Shown: positions 9,333-17,694 of the stretch, piece by piece
Position numbering within the stretch: position 1 is the first letter of the stretch
Layout: each line of letters begins with the position of its first letter
DNA from: an uncultured Sphingorhabdus sp.
Lineage (GTDB): Bacteria > Pseudomonadota > Alphaproteobacteria > Sphingomonadales > Sphingomonadaceae
Assembly (NCBI GenBank): GCA_937873665.1
Contig: CALMYW010000059.1
Span: 1 to 23,316 of the forward strand
Direction of reading: 5' to 3'
DNA: 23,316 nucleotides
Position numbers and translations under genes: made by a program
Notes under the pieces: generated by a model
Databases searched by the model: none
What the model saw: the letters and a program-made list of their open reading frames with translations, nothing else
Told to the model about the DNA's origin: nothing

Positions 9333-9399
9333 GAAAACCTCCAATTAAATTCACCCCAACAGGGGCATGCCTGCCAACAACACTCGATTTCAGCCGCAG

Positions 9400-9699
9400 T
9401 CAATACCTTGACTTGCTTCGTAGCCAGTTTTCAATATCTGCGGAAGCAATGCTCCACTCATTATCAAAATTTGCAACCATGACCTTCATGAAAGATTCGC
9501 AAGAATCAGCGGAAAGATTCAAGTCACCGGTGTGATCCAAAAGAAGAGCGAAAGCCAACTGCCGCGGCTCGGCACCTTCGTACCCCCATTCGAACCCCAT
9601 TTCCGCATAGCGACGCAGGTCGGTCCGGTCAGGCAACAATTGGCCATCGGCGAGCACTTTAATTCCATCGATAGTTCGATCGCCCGTATATGTCTTCAT
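9400..9699 (-). CDS. DUF6166 family protein
   Basis: A 99-residue soluble protein with the layout I associate with DUF6166: an N-terminal YTGDRTIDGIKVLADGQLL segment, then MGFEWGYEGAEPRQLAFALL, whose FEWGYxGxxPxQLAxAxL pattern is the hallmark. Its function is unknown; members occur scattered on plasmids and phages. It starts 13 bases after the livF stop (start at 9699, AGGGGCGAG just upstream), so it looks like part of the transporter transcript. A GTG-initiated extension to 9741 would overlap livF and is less likely. It lies 67 bp upstream of the hydroxylase gene. Being linked to an ABC importer is unusual for the family. Confidence 0.72.
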   Translation of the reverse strand: MKTYTGDRTIDGIKVLADGQLLPDRTDLRRYAEMGFEWGYEGAEPRQLAFALLLDHTGDLNLSADSCESFMKVMVANFDNEWSIASADIENWLRSKSRY

Positions 9700-9712
9700 A
9701 TCTCGCCCCTGG

Positions 9713-10438
9713 TCAAGTTTGAGGTTCCGCATCCACGGCACCCGCGATAATTTTCATACCCTCCACGTCCCCGAGAGCTCCGCTCAACGAGCCCGTGTAA
9801 ATAATTTCACCGCGCTCAATCACCACTAGTTTATCTATGTAATCTGGAACATGATGCAAATTGGATTCAGCCATCACAATGGCTTTCCCAGATTGGCGAA
9901 TCGCGGCGACTCCCTCCGCTACAAGTGGAATGATGGCGGGTGAGAGACCTTCAAAAGGTTCGTCGAGTAAAAGGAGTTCTGCGTCGAGAGCCAATGCGCG
10001 GGCGATAGATACCATCTTGCGCTCGCCACCCGAAAGCTCTGCCCCCCCGCGTTTACGGTATCGTTCCAGCTTGGGGAAAATACGATATGCTTCCGAAATG
10101 CGCTCCGCAGCAGGTCTGCCACAGGTACGAGTCCACGTCGGAAGTTCAATGTTTTCCTCGACCGTGAGGTCGGCATACACTTCCGATTCTTCAGGGGAAA
10201 AGCCAATGCCCAGTTGCGCAATCTGCCATGTGCTCAAGCGCGCAAGATCTTTATCTTCCCACGAGATGCGCCCGGAAACGGGCCGAAGATAGCCCATCAA
10301 CGACCGAAAAGTGGTGGTCTTTCCCGCTCCATTTCTGCCGAGAAGACATACCAGTTCACCGGCGCGAACCTCAAGACTGATACCTCGAAGAATTCGACTT
10401 CCCTGGATGTCCACGGTCAGTTCGGACACGTTCAGCAT
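9713..10438 (-). CDS. livF: Branched-chain amino acid-type ABC transporter, ATPase (LivF-like)
   Basis: A 241-residue ATPase of the LivF class. The Walker A GRNGAGKTT is at residues 34-42, the signature LSGGERK is mid-protein, and the Walker B LLLLDEPFEGL follows. The AESN motif in place of the usual switch histidine region is typical of LivF proteins. It pairs with the LivG-like ATPase upstream, whose 3' end overlaps this gene by seven bases (10432-10438). The pair would energise import of an amino acid or small organic acid. Sequence is intact and composition matches the other transporter genes. Confidence 0.92.
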   Translation of the reverse strand: MLNVSELTVDIQGSRILRGISLEVRAGELVCLLGRNGAGKTTTFRSLMGYLRPVSGRISWEDKDLARLSTWQIAQLGIGFSPEESEVYADLTVEENIELPTWTRTCGRPAAERISEAYRIFPKLERYRKRGGAELSGGERKMVSIARALALDAELLLLDEPFEGLSPAIIPLVAEGVAAIRQSGKAIVMAESNLHHVPDYIDKLVVIERGEIIYTGSLSGALGDVEGMKIIAGAVDAEPQT

Positions 10439-11226
10439 GGCTGGTGTTCCCCCTCGTTTTTTTTCTGACTACTGTGGACAGGGCCGATCACTGCTTCAAG
10501 CATCAAGGAGTCCTTAAAGAAAACATCCGGAGACATATCTCCAATCACACGCCCTTCCTGAAGCGCGATCACCCGATGCGAGTAACGTGCGACCAGTGTC
10601 ATGTCATGCTCGACTTGAATGATGGCGCTCACCCCTTCCGAGCGTGCCGCCTTCACTAACAGTTCCATAATCCCGTATTTGTCTCCACTTGAGACGCCCG
10701 AAGTAGGTTCATCTAAAAGGATGGCCTTAGGACGAAGTGCAAATGCGCTGGCGATATCAAGGAGTTTTTTCTCTCCTTGTGAGAGAGAACCAGCTCGTTC
10801 AAAAAGCTTGTGATGCAAGCCAAGTGTTCCAGCAATATGCTGAACTTCGTCCTCGATCTGAGGATCTTTGGTCAATGTTCGTAATGGATTCGAAGCTCTA
10901 CGCAACCTTGAACTTACAGCAACTGCGATCGTCTCCCAAACGCTCACCTCTGGAAAAATATTGACCAGCTGGAATGAACGGGCCATGCCCATCGCAGCCA
11001 ACTTAACCGGACCTACTCCAGCAATACTATTTCCCATGAAATGCACCGTCCCTTGGGAGGGGGCCGCCAACCCCGTCAACACATTGACGAGTGTGGTCTT
11101 CCCTGCTCCATTCGGGCCGACTATTGACACGAATTCACCGCCTCCGATCTCCAAAGACACATTCTTTAGAGCTTGGTACGATCCATAAGATTTGGATACA
11201 TTGCATGCGCTCAACATGGCACTCAT
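10432..11226 (-). CDS. livG: Branched-chain amino acid-type ABC transporter, ATPase (LivG-like)
   Basis: A 264-residue ATPase of the LivG class. The Walker A GPNGAGKTT is at residues 37-45. The signature loop reads LSQGEKK rather than the canonical LSGGQ, as is common in LivG proteins, and is followed by ILLDEPTSGV. The VEHDM motif gives the switch histidine that LivF lacks. The C-terminal tail is extended and charged. The start overlaps the livM stop in an ATGA arrangement (11223-11226) and the end overlaps livF, so the ATPases and permease are tightly coupled. Intact. Confidence 0.92.
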   Translation of the reverse strand: MSAMLSACNVSKSYGSYQALKNVSLEIGGGEFVSIVGPNGAGKTTLVNVLTGLAAPSQGTVHFMGNSIAGVGPVKLAAMGMARSFQLVNIFPEVSVWETIAVAVSSRLRRASNPLRTLTKDPQIEDEVQHIAGTLGLHHKLFERAGSLSQGEKKLLDIASAFALRPKAILLDEPTSGVSSGDKYGIMELLVKAARSEGVSAIIQVEHDMTLVARYSHRVIALQEGRVIGDMSPDVFFKDSLMLEAVIGPVHSSQKKNEGEHQPC

Positions 11227-12239
11227 TGGGCATCTCCCCTTACACGACGTTGCAAGTGATTGGAAATCGTGCCGATCAATCCTTCTGGAAGCACAAGCAC
11301 GAGAAACACCAACGTAGCACCCAACATAAATCTCCAGTAGGCCGTACTCGATACCAGTACTTCATGCAGCAGAACAAAAATGAGCGCCCCTACCCCAGGC
11401 CCCACAAAGGTTCCAGCCCCCCCAAGAATCATCATGAAAATAAGATTGCCTGACTGAGGCCAATACGCAAGCTCCGGATCAGCAAGTCCAGTGGAAACCC
11501 CCAACATCGCGCCAGCGATTGCACCGAAAACGCCAGACACTACAAAGGCAAACAGTCGGAGGCGATAGACACGTACGCCAAGGTACCGAGCCTTGCTCTC
11601 ATTGTCTCTAATAGCGCGCAGCTGGAGGCCAAGAGGCGAACTGACGATGCGCCAGGTGAGCAATCCGAGCAGCACATAAACTATCAAACAGTAGTAATAG
11701 AACGGACCACTGAGAAACTGAGTCGCAGTCATATCCCAATCCTGCCCCAGTAACATCGGCCGCAGGACACGCATACCTTGATCACCTCCTGTCAAGTTGT
11801 AGAACTTGAACAGGAAAGAGTGAAGAAGCATGCCAAACGCAAGTGTGAGCATGCCAAAGAAGATATGTGTGAAACGGACACAGAGAGCACCAATCGCCAA
11901 TGCGAATAGTCCTCCCAAACTCGCTGCTGCGATCAAGATCAACTCAAAGTGGAGAACGCCCGCCTGGGTCGCTGCGGCCGCCACGTATGCCCCTACAGCC
12001 AAGAACATTGCATGGCCAAAGGACAGCAACCCCGTGTAGCCAAACAGAAGATTCATGCCGAGAAGAGCGATTCCAAATGCCAAGGCAGGCATAAGCATCA
12101 CGGTGCTGTACGGCGTTAGCATCAAAGGTGCAATTGCAAGTCCAGCTAGCAACACAACAAATGGAATAACGCCGTTAAGCAACCGCGGCTTCGGCCGAGG
12201 CCGAATTCTCGGAGAAATTACGTCAAATACTGCGCTCAA
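11223..12239 (-). CDS. livM: Branched-chain amino acid-type ABC transporter, permease (LivM-like)
   Basis: A 338-residue polytopic inner-membrane permease of the LivM class with about nine to ten hydrophobic segments. Family features include the N-terminal GMNLLFGYTGLLSFGHAMF segment (about residues 61-80), the TGGDQGM loop, and the C-terminal GGAGTFVGPGVGA. The start is TTG at 12237-12239, overlapping the livH stop, with GGAAGGAG six bases upstream. The first in-frame ATG would remove some 39 residues including most of the first membrane span, so TTG is preferred. It would form the channel with LivH. Confidence 0.92.
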   Translation of the reverse strand: MSAVFDVISPRIRPRPKPRLLNGVIPFVVLLAGLAIAPLMLTPYSTVMLMPALAFGIALLGMNLLFGYTGLLSFGHAMFLAVGAYVAAAATQAGVLHFELILIAAASLGGLFALAIGALCVRFTHIFFGMLTLAFGMLLHSFLFKFYNLTGGDQGMRVLRPMLLGQDWDMTATQFLSGPFYYYCLIVYVLLGLLTWRIVSSPLGLQLRAIRDNESKARYLGVRVYRLRLFAFVVSGVFGAIAGAMLGVSTGLADPELAYWPQSGNLIFMMILGGAGTFVGPGVGALIFVLLHEVLVSSTAYWRFMLGATLVFLVLVLPEGLIGTISNHLQRRVRGDAQ

Positions 12240-13129
12240 GATGCGCTCCTTCCAAACAATCCAACAGGGCGAATCAAGAGGACAACAACGACAACTAGAT
12301 AGATGGAGAGAATCTCCACTTCAGGAGCTAACGAAACTGCGAACGCCCGCATGAGCCCGACAATGATGGCGCCAACAGCAGCCCCAGCCATGCTGCCCAA
12401 GCCCCCGATCACAACAACTGCAAAGGCCTCCACCACGAGTTCAGCGGCCATGGTCATAGAGGCAGCCGAAGTGGGAATAACCAATGCCCCACCCACAGTT
12501 CCTAGAATGCAGCCCAGCGTAAAAACCATTGTGAATACTTTGGATGAATTAACACCCAATGCTTCAGTCATGTTCCGATTTTCAGCCGTAGCCCGTACGA
12601 TCCGTCCAATACGGGTTCGCTTGAGTGACAATCCTAAAATCATTGCGATTAGGATGCTCGCTCCAATGACAAGAAAGTTATATACAGGGATCTGCAATCC
12701 ACTTATGTCGATCGTTCCATATATTCCATATAGAGAGCTGTCCATTGATCTCGGTGCAGCACCCCAGAAAAAACGAAAAACATCCTGGAACATCAGCAAA
12801 AGACCAAAGGTCAGCAAAAGTTGATAGCTAGGGTCTCGCCTATATACGGGACGTAACAACAACTCTAACGGAGCTCCGACTGTTCCAACGAGTACACCAG
12901 ACAACACAAGTGCTGGAACAAGAAAAATCATCGGCATTTGCCATTGGTGCAAGAGGCCGACAGCCGTAATAGCAAAAAACGCTCCCAGCGCATAGAACGA
13001 ACCACAGGCAAGATTGACGACCTTTTGAACGCCAAAGATGAGTTGCAGACCGCAGGCGACAAGAAACAAAATCGCGGCTTGGAAGAGACCGGCTAAAAAG
13101 AGGTTGGCATACTGCATTGAAGCATCCAT
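12236..13129 (-). CDS. livH: Branched-chain amino acid-type ABC transporter, permease (LivH-like)
   Basis: A 297-residue inner-membrane permease of the LivH class with about eight hydrophobic spans. It carries QLIFGVQKVVNLACGSFYALGA near residue 28, the LKRTRIGRIVRATAENRNMTEALGV cytoplasmic loop that contacts the ATPases, and the GGLGSMAGAAVGA motif near the C-terminus. The start is the ATG at 13127-13129; a second ATG four codons later is possible, and neither has a strong ribosome binding site. It follows livK after 65 bp containing a stem-loop, and its stop overlaps the livM TTG. Confidence 0.92.
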   Translation of the reverse strand: MDASMQYANLFLAGLFQAAILFLVACGLQLIFGVQKVVNLACGSFYALGAFFAITAVGLLHQWQMPMIFLVPALVLSGVLVGTVGAPLELLLRPVYRRDPSYQLLLTFGLLLMFQDVFRFFWGAAPRSMDSSLYGIYGTIDISGLQIPVYNFLVIGASILIAMILGLSLKRTRIGRIVRATAENRNMTEALGVNSSKVFTMVFTLGCILGTVGGALVIPTSAASMTMAAELVVEAFAVVVIGGLGSMAGAAVGAIIVGLMRAFAVSLAPEVEILSIYLVVVVVLLIRPVGLFGRSAS

Positions 13130-13154
13130 TTCATGCGTGTACGGAATTTTTAAC

Positions 13155-13187
13155 TTAGCGGAGTACGCTTAAAGCACACTCCGCTAA
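13155..13187 (-). other. Intercistronic stem-loop between livK and livH
   Basis: TTAGCGGAGT (13155-13164) and ACTCCGCTAA (13178-13187) are perfect inverted repeats with a 13-base loop. On the transcribed strand the stem is followed by an A-rich rather than a T-rich stretch, so it is not an intrinsic terminator. Stem-loops at this place often protect the upstream message and let the binding protein be made in excess over the permeases; that role is inferred here. Confidence 0.65.
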
Positions 13188-13194
13188 CGAATAA

Positions 13195-14457
13195 TTACAC
13201 GCGGAAATCTGCAGTCTTGATCCATTTCCAGTAGTCTGCGCCTGCAGGCTTCTGCAATTGATCAGAAAACGCGGCGGTAATATCGGACAGCCCCGGGTAC
13301 TCATGCTGAGTACTGTTCTTACTGAAGCCTTGGTAGAACATCTGTTCGGCAATCTTGTCGGCCCGATAACGCCCTCGGCCACCTAGACTTTCGATGTCGT
13401 TTCCGGCAATGGCATCAGCGATCTCATCAGTTTTTGGCCAGCGGCCGGCAGCCTTCGCCGCCTTCTCGACACCGGCTTTGTAAGCCATCAGATTGAAGTA
13501 GGCGCGGTCAGCCGATGAGGTCGGAATGGCCTTGTAGCGGTCCCTGTATTCCGCAACAAACGACTTCTGCAATTCGGATGCTCCGGGCAAGTCAAAGTAG
13601 AAGGTGTTCTGCCCCAGCAATGCACCCTCGGGAACGAAACTGGACCGCAGGTCATTGATTTGACCACCCGCCACGGTCGACACGATCTTTGCGTTGGCCA
13701 GCAGACCTGCCGCGGAGGCCTGCCGAAGAAAGATAGGAAGATCGGAGAGGAAGAGCGAATTGAAAATCAGATCAGGCTTGGCGGCGTTCAATGCCGCCAC
13801 GTTCGTCGTGAGATCGGTGGCACCAACCCGGATCCATTGCTCAGAAACAACCTTGGCCTCGATGTCATAGCGAGACAACAACGTCTTGAACGTTTCCCAG
13901 CAGTTTCGCCCATACGAATAGTCGGAATTCACTCCTGCAATAGTTGCGAACTTACCTTTGAAGCGTTTGATGGCCATGAGCGAACTCATCACTGCTTCAC
14001 ACTCGTTGTCAGTCGACCGGAACACAAAACGAGTTTTTGGCATCGACTCTTGCACTCCGTTTTGTGTCGTTCCATCCCAGCACTGGAGCAGAACACGCTC
14101 ATCCTCTGCGACGGGGGCGACTGCCAGAGTAACGCCGGTAGAAATCAGTCCATGAATGGCGTCCACCTTCTCCTGCAGTGCCAGATGGCGAAACCGCTCA
14201 ACTGTGTCCTTGGGAGTGGTCTCCTCCTGAATGACGAGCTCCACTTTCCTACCTGCAATCCCCCCCGACCGGTTGATTCGGTCCACCCCCCACCGAACGG
14301 CTCGAATGCTGTCCTCCCCCAAGAAGGCAGCCACCCCTGATCGCGGCGCCAACAGGCCAAGACGCAGAGGTCGGTCCTGCGCAAACAGAGGCCCACCCAC
14401 AGATATCGCCGCCGCACCCAGGGTTGCTTGGGTAAAAGTCCGCCGACTTAACTTCAT
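13195..14457 (-). CDS. livK: Periplasmic substrate-binding protein of the Liv-type transporter, Tat-exported
   Basis: A 420-residue type I periplasmic binding protein (Peripl_BP_6 family). The N-terminus MKLSRRTFTQATLG carries a twin-arginine motif (SRRTF, residues 4-8), then a hydrophobic stretch and a likely cleavage near residue 26, so it should fold before export. The mature part has the family's RLGLLAPRSGVAAFLGE start, GIAGRKVELVIQEE, and the hinge region around ATIAGVNSDYSYGRNCWE. GGAG spaced five bases supports the ATG at 14457 over an upstream in-frame start. It is the first gene of the importer operon. Ligand residues do not resemble leucine-binding protein closely enough to name a substrate; amides, aromatic acids and short acids are all possible. 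Confidence 0.92.
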   Translation of the reverse strand: MKLSRRTFTQATLGAAAISVGGPLFAQDRPLRLGLLAPRSGVAAFLGEDSIRAVRWGVDRINRSGGIAGRKVELVIQEETTPKDTVERFRHLALQEKVDAIHGLISTGVTLAVAPVAEDERVLLQCWDGTTQNGVQESMPKTRFVFRSTDNECEAVMSSLMAIKRFKGKFATIAGVNSDYSYGRNCWETFKTLLSRYDIEAKVVSEQWIRVGATDLTTNVAALNAAKPDLIFNSLFLSDLPIFLRQASAAGLLANAKIVSTVAGGQINDLRSSFVPEGALLGQNTFYFDLPGASELQKSFVAEYRDRYKAIPTSSADRAYFNLMAYKAGVEKAAKAAGRWPKTDEIADAIAGNDIESLGGRGRYRADKIAEQMFYQGFSKNSTQHEYPGLSDITAAFSDQLQKPAGADYWKWIKTADFRV

Positions 14458-14580
14458 TTTGTCTCCTTTGCATGACACAGATAGATGAGGACCAATCGAT
14501 GTCATGCAGTTTCGCAGTCATATGCCAACTTGCATGACACAAGTATATTACATGAGCGGCAAAAGTATCTCATAGAGGGT
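14458..14580 (-). promoter_or_regulatory. Upstream region of livK with repeated GCATGACA sites
   Basis: The 8-mer GCATGACA occurs at 14470-14477 and 14532-14539, and its reverse complement TGTCATGC at 14500-14507. Start spacings are 30 and 32 bp, about three helical turns. On the minus strand a TATACT (14542-14547) could be a -10 element, which would put the outer site over the transcription start. This looks like a repressor-controlled promoter, possibly for the GntR-type regulator encoded upstream. No good -35 hexamer is seen. The 8-mer also occurs by chance in coding sequence (in parA and livG), so the pattern rather than the word is the evidence. Confidence 0.45.
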
Positions 14581-14769
14581 TTTCCCTTGAAATGAGGTAC
14601 TAAGAGGATGTGCGGCCGAGAGGTGGCCCCATCGGTCTGAACACGAGTCGGGCGACGACAAGTGGAACGCTGCCGGGGTTGACCGCAGTGCAGAGATGTC
14701 CACGGTGGCGGGCGGGCGTCGCTTGCGCGAACGCACGACCGACGCGGTGGGCATCTCGTGTGACCGCCC
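14581..14769. other. Unassigned GC-rich scar between livK upstream region and IS3 relic
   Basis: This stretch is clearly GC-richer than the livK upstream region, so it probably came with inserted DNA. It follows the point where the IS3-like reading frame loses similarity. No intact gene, terminal repeat or recognisable transposase motif is seen, though all frames are fragmentarily open. It may be a second decayed element. Confidence 0.4.
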
Positions 14770-15281
14770 ATGCTGATGGCGATGCCCTCGCCCTTGAGCC
14801 GCTCGGTGAACACCATGCTGGTGAACTGCGAACCCTGGTCGGTATCGAAGATCTCCGGCTTGACGTGACGCGCGATCGCATGGTCGAGCACGCGCACGCA
14901 GAAGTCCGCTTCCATCGACATCGACACGTCCCTGGCCGGGACCTTGCGGCTATGTCAGTCAATGATCGCGGCCAGGTACACGAAGCCGCGTGCCATCGGG
15001 ATGCAGGTCAGGTCCATCGCCCAGACCTGGTTCGCACGCTCGATCGCCAGGCCGCGCAACAGGTACGGGTAGATCACACATGCTGCGGCTCGTGTTGGGC
15101 TTGCTGTACAGCGCCTTGATGCCCATGCGCCGCATGAGGGGCGCCACGTGCTTGCGCCCGACCTCGAAGCCTCGTGCCTTGAGCATGTGGCGCGGCATGC
15201 GGCTGCCGGCGAACGGTTGACCTCCAGCGCCACCTTGGCCTTGAACGCCGGTGAGAAGTTCCGGCGTGGTCTTCTGCTCAT
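14770..15281 (-). pseudogene. Degraded IS3-family transposase
   Basis: Pieces of both IS3-type reading frames remain. An orfA start SRRPRRNFSPAFKAKVALE begins at 15281. It jumps directly to orfB residues LKARGFEVGRKHVAPLMRRMG (from 15186) in another frame. After a further frameshift near 15075 comes [20 protein letters not shown] with the first catalytic Asp. A TGA at 14955-14957 replaces the tryptophan of the usual IIDWHSR; the same frame then gives the second Asp in FDTDQGSQFTS. The segment with the catalytic Glu is missing. The element lacks most of orfA, has at least two frameshifts and a nonsense codon, and cannot be active. Confidence 0.85.
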
Positions 15282-15378
15282 GCTCTCGCTCCATGTCAGC
15301 CCGCTCTTCGCGGACCGCTCACAGGGCAGAGTTTTCACTCATCGCCGTGTTCAGATTTCCGGGGCCACCTTTGTGGTC

Positions 15379-15504
15379 CAGCGGCGCAACAAGAACGTGG
15401 CGGCGGTGGCACTCGCCAGCAAGAACGCTCGAATCGTCTGGGCGTTGCTGGCCCGTGATCGGCGTGACGAGACGGGTTACAGGAAGGCGGCCGAGGTCGC
15501 GTGA
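15379..15504 (+). pseudogene. 3' remnant of an IS110-family transposase
   Basis: A short + strand frame encodes 41 residues ending at the TGA of 15502-15504. It contains NKNVAAVALASKNARIVWALL, the characteristic C-terminal block of IS110/IS1111 transposases (usually R-x-x-N-x-AAVALANKNARxxWALL). Everything upstream of about residue 41 from the end is gone, and the sequence before it belongs to unrelated inserted DNA. It lies back to back with the IS3 relic, which implies at least two insertions at the same locus. Confidence 0.75.
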
Positions 15505-15618
15505 TCGAACCTTTGAAGTTTCCAACTTCTTGCTGTACGCGAAATCGAGGCAGGGTCAAACTGCCTGACTTAATCTCCGCGCGCCGGGGCCAATTCGCAG
15601 CACCAAGGTACCCAAGTT

Positions 15619-16314
15619 CTAATTGGTGATGGTCTCTCGCGCAAAGCTCTCGATGTAGTCAACAAGACGATCGGAGGCCGCAGCGGCATCCTTAGAGTGA
15701 CCCCTGGCTATCGCCTCGGCCATTTTTGAATGCAATGTGGCCGCCAGCGGAAGATCTCCAACCCTGCGATAGTGCTCGAACCAGAACCTGCGCGATAAAC
15801 CGCGCATGAGCGCCATCGTCTTGGTTATGAACTCATTGCGAGCCGCTTTCCACATGCACTCATCGAGTTCTCGATCTAGCTGAGCAAAAAGCCCTTCGTC
15901 GCGCGCGCTAGCTGCATGAAGCAGAGAAGCGCCGATCTGGGCAAAATGCGCCCTCTCCTCCTCTGTTGCCCGCTCTGCTGCGAGTTGTGCGAGAAGACGT
16001 TGCACTTCCCTTCGCAACTCCAGCAATCGGAGTTGGGTGCGAATATTGGTTTCGGAAACAAGAACCCCTCGCTTGGGGAGGACCACAACCAGTCCCTCTC
16101 CGGCGAGACGCTGGAGCGCCTCTCTGATTGGTGTTCTACCAATTTCCAGCAGTTCCGACAAACCATACTCAGAAAGCACCACGCCTGGTGCTAGCTGCAG
16201 AGTAATGATCATCTCCTCAAGCCTCTTATAAGCCTGCTCGGCCAGAGTCGGCGCTTCAGTTCGGTTGGAGTTGGATTTTTGTCTCCTAGAGGAAACAGCG
16301 AGCGACTTCTTCAT
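15619..16314 (-). CDS. GntR-family regulator with FCD effector domain
   Basis: A 231-residue transcription factor of the FadR/VanR-type GntR subfamily. The winged HTH spans about residues 24-86, with LSELLEIGRTPIREALQRLAGEGLV as the recognition part and the wing at LPKRGVLVSE. Residues 95-225 are helical and match an FCD domain, which usually binds a small carboxylic acid through Asp/His-held metal. The start at ATG 16314 is preferred over an alternative TTG at 16365; the ribosome binding site is weak. It is on the same strand as the transporter operon but separated by IS relics. It is the likely local regulator of livK and/or the SDR unit, which is inference. Confidence 0.85.
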   Translation of the reverse strand: MKKSLAVSSRRQKSNSNRTEAPTLAEQAYKRLEEMIITLQLAPGVVLSEYGLSELLEIGRTPIREALQRLAGEGLVVVLPKRGVLVSETNIRTQLRLLELRREVQRLLAQLAAERATEEERAHFAQIGASLLHAASARDEGLFAQLDRELDECMWKAARNEFITKTMALMRGLSRRFWFEHYRRVGDLPLAATLHSKMAEAIARGHSKDAAAASDRLVDYIESFARETITN

Positions 16315-16497
16315 GCAATGCCTTTGCCGGTATAAAACGAGCCCTTCGTCAGCGCGATGGGGCAAAAAACAAGTTGTGTCCTGTTGACATGCTAGCTGAA
16401 CTTGGACAGCACATGGTCCTCGGCCGCTTCGCAGTGCCCTTGCTCTGGGTCCACTGTATCTGGTCCGTTGTCCGCGACCTCTGCATCACCTACGCGA

Positions 16498-17600
16498 GGA
16501 AAGGTCTGCGCAACGTGATTCGCAGCGCCGATTCGGAAGCATCTTGACTACGCCACGCTACGCATGGTTGCTTCAAATCACTGCCCGTACGCGGCGCTAC
16601 ATGATGGTTTCGGTGCCCTTCGAGGCCGCCCCGCATAAGGCTGCGGACGCACTCATCCCTGCGCGCCCCATCAAGCTGCGCCGAGCCATCCACAGGTTCG
16701 ACAGCGCGAACAGCGTGACGATCTGAACTGTGTTCTTCGCCAGGCCGCGGTACCGCACCTTCGTGTAGCCGAACTGCCGCTTTAATACACGGAACGGGTG
16801 CTCGACCTGGGCTCGGATGCTCGCCGTCAGCTTCTCCGCCTGCTCTGCCAGGAAGTCGGGCTGCAGGAATGGGTTCAGCTTGCGGCGGTCGCCGGCGCGC
16901 ATCGCCACGTGCCACTGCAGCCCCTGAGCCTCGCCGCGCTTGTGAACGCCGCGGTAGCCGGCGTCGCCGAAGGCGACCTCCTCAACGCCGTGCAGCAAGC
17001 TGCCTGCCTGCGTCACGTCGTTCACGTTGGCCGACCAGCCCACGACGCTGTGCACCAGTCCCGACTCTGCATCGACGCGTTCTTCGTCGAACTCGGCGCT
17101 GCGATCAGCGTGGCGTCGACCACCTTGCACTTCTTCATCAACAGGCCCTTGGCCTGCAGGATGTCGTTGACCACTCGCAGCATGTCGGTCGCCAGGTCGT
17201 GCTTCTCCAGCAGGTGGCGGAACCTCAGGATCGTCGTCTCGTCCGGCAACCGCGCCACGTCGCCTGGCTTGGCGAACTCGCGAAACACGGGCATGTCGTG
17301 CAGCGCCTCTTCCATCGCCGGGTCGCTCAGCGCGAACCACTGCTGGAGGTAATGAACCCGCAGCATCGTCTCGATGGCAAACGGCGGCCGGCCCGTCTTC
17401 GCCTTCAGGTAGTACGGCTTCACGATCTGCACCAGCGCCGACCACGGAACCACGCGCTCCATCTCCTCCCAGAACTCCCGCTTGCGCGTCTTCTTAGTCG
17501 ACAGGTTCAGGCCCAGTCCGAGTTGCTTCATGCCGCAGATCATCGCAGGGCGCTGCCGTTCACGCTACGCGGCCAGCGCCTGAGTTTTGCAGACATTCCC
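16498..17600. mobile_element. Decayed IS5-family insertion sequence
   Basis: The broken IS5 transposase gene is flanked by imperfect terminal inverted repeats. At the left, GGAAAGGTCTGC begins at 16498. At the right, the reverse complement of 17589-17600 reads GGGAATGTCTGC. The shared GTCTGC and the following AAC and CGC triplets support these as the two ends. The span of about 1.1 kb is shorter than a usual 1.2-kb IS5 group element, in line with an internal deletion in the gene. A target duplication is not clear. It separates the regulator gene from the SDR gene. Confidence 0.65.
16597..17531 (-). pseudogene. Frameshifted and internally deleted IS5-family transposase
   Basis: The N-terminal part reads from ATG 17531 (MKQLGLGLNLSTKKTRKREF) through RLPDETTILRFRHLLEKH to KVVDATLIAAPSSTKN, with the first catalytic Asp. 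Near 17075 the frame changes and the sequence resumes as DAESGLVHSVVGWSANVND, continuing through FGDAGYRG (second Asp) and IRAQVEHPFRVLKRQFG (Glu) to the stop at 16597. By comparison with IS5 transposases about 20-30 residues, the segment around DPEMHQTKKGNQWYFGMK, are missing at the junction. All three DDE residues survive, but in two frames, so the protein is not made intact. Confidence 0.88.
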
Positions 17601-17694
17601 TAGAGCCCGAATGACGTAAGCGGCGGCAAGCGAGAGTCAGCCTCGACTCGCGTCAAGCTTCTTAGCCAGCCGACAACGGAATCTTGCTGACATC

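Noticed and set aside
8826..9482. + strand frame of 218 codons opposite the hydroxylase
   Set aside because: It is antisense to a gene with all histidine clusters intact and a good ribosome binding site.
9700..9741. GTG-initiated N-terminal extension of the DUF6166 protein
   Set aside because: It would overlap the end of livF, whereas the ATG at 9699 has a purine-rich site just upstream and begins at the conserved domain.
13155..13187. Stem-loop considered as a rho-independent terminator for livK
   Set aside because: The stem is followed by an A-rich stretch on the transcribed strand, with no T-run.
13660..14340. + strand frame opposite livK
   Set aside because: It is antisense to the well-supported binding protein gene, and its Cys/His-rich product matches no family.
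16389..16548. Short + strand frame of 52 codons running into the IS5 left end
   Set aside because: No ribosome binding site or family resemblance, and it crosses the IS terminal repeat; probably chance, or a scrap of an interrupted gene.
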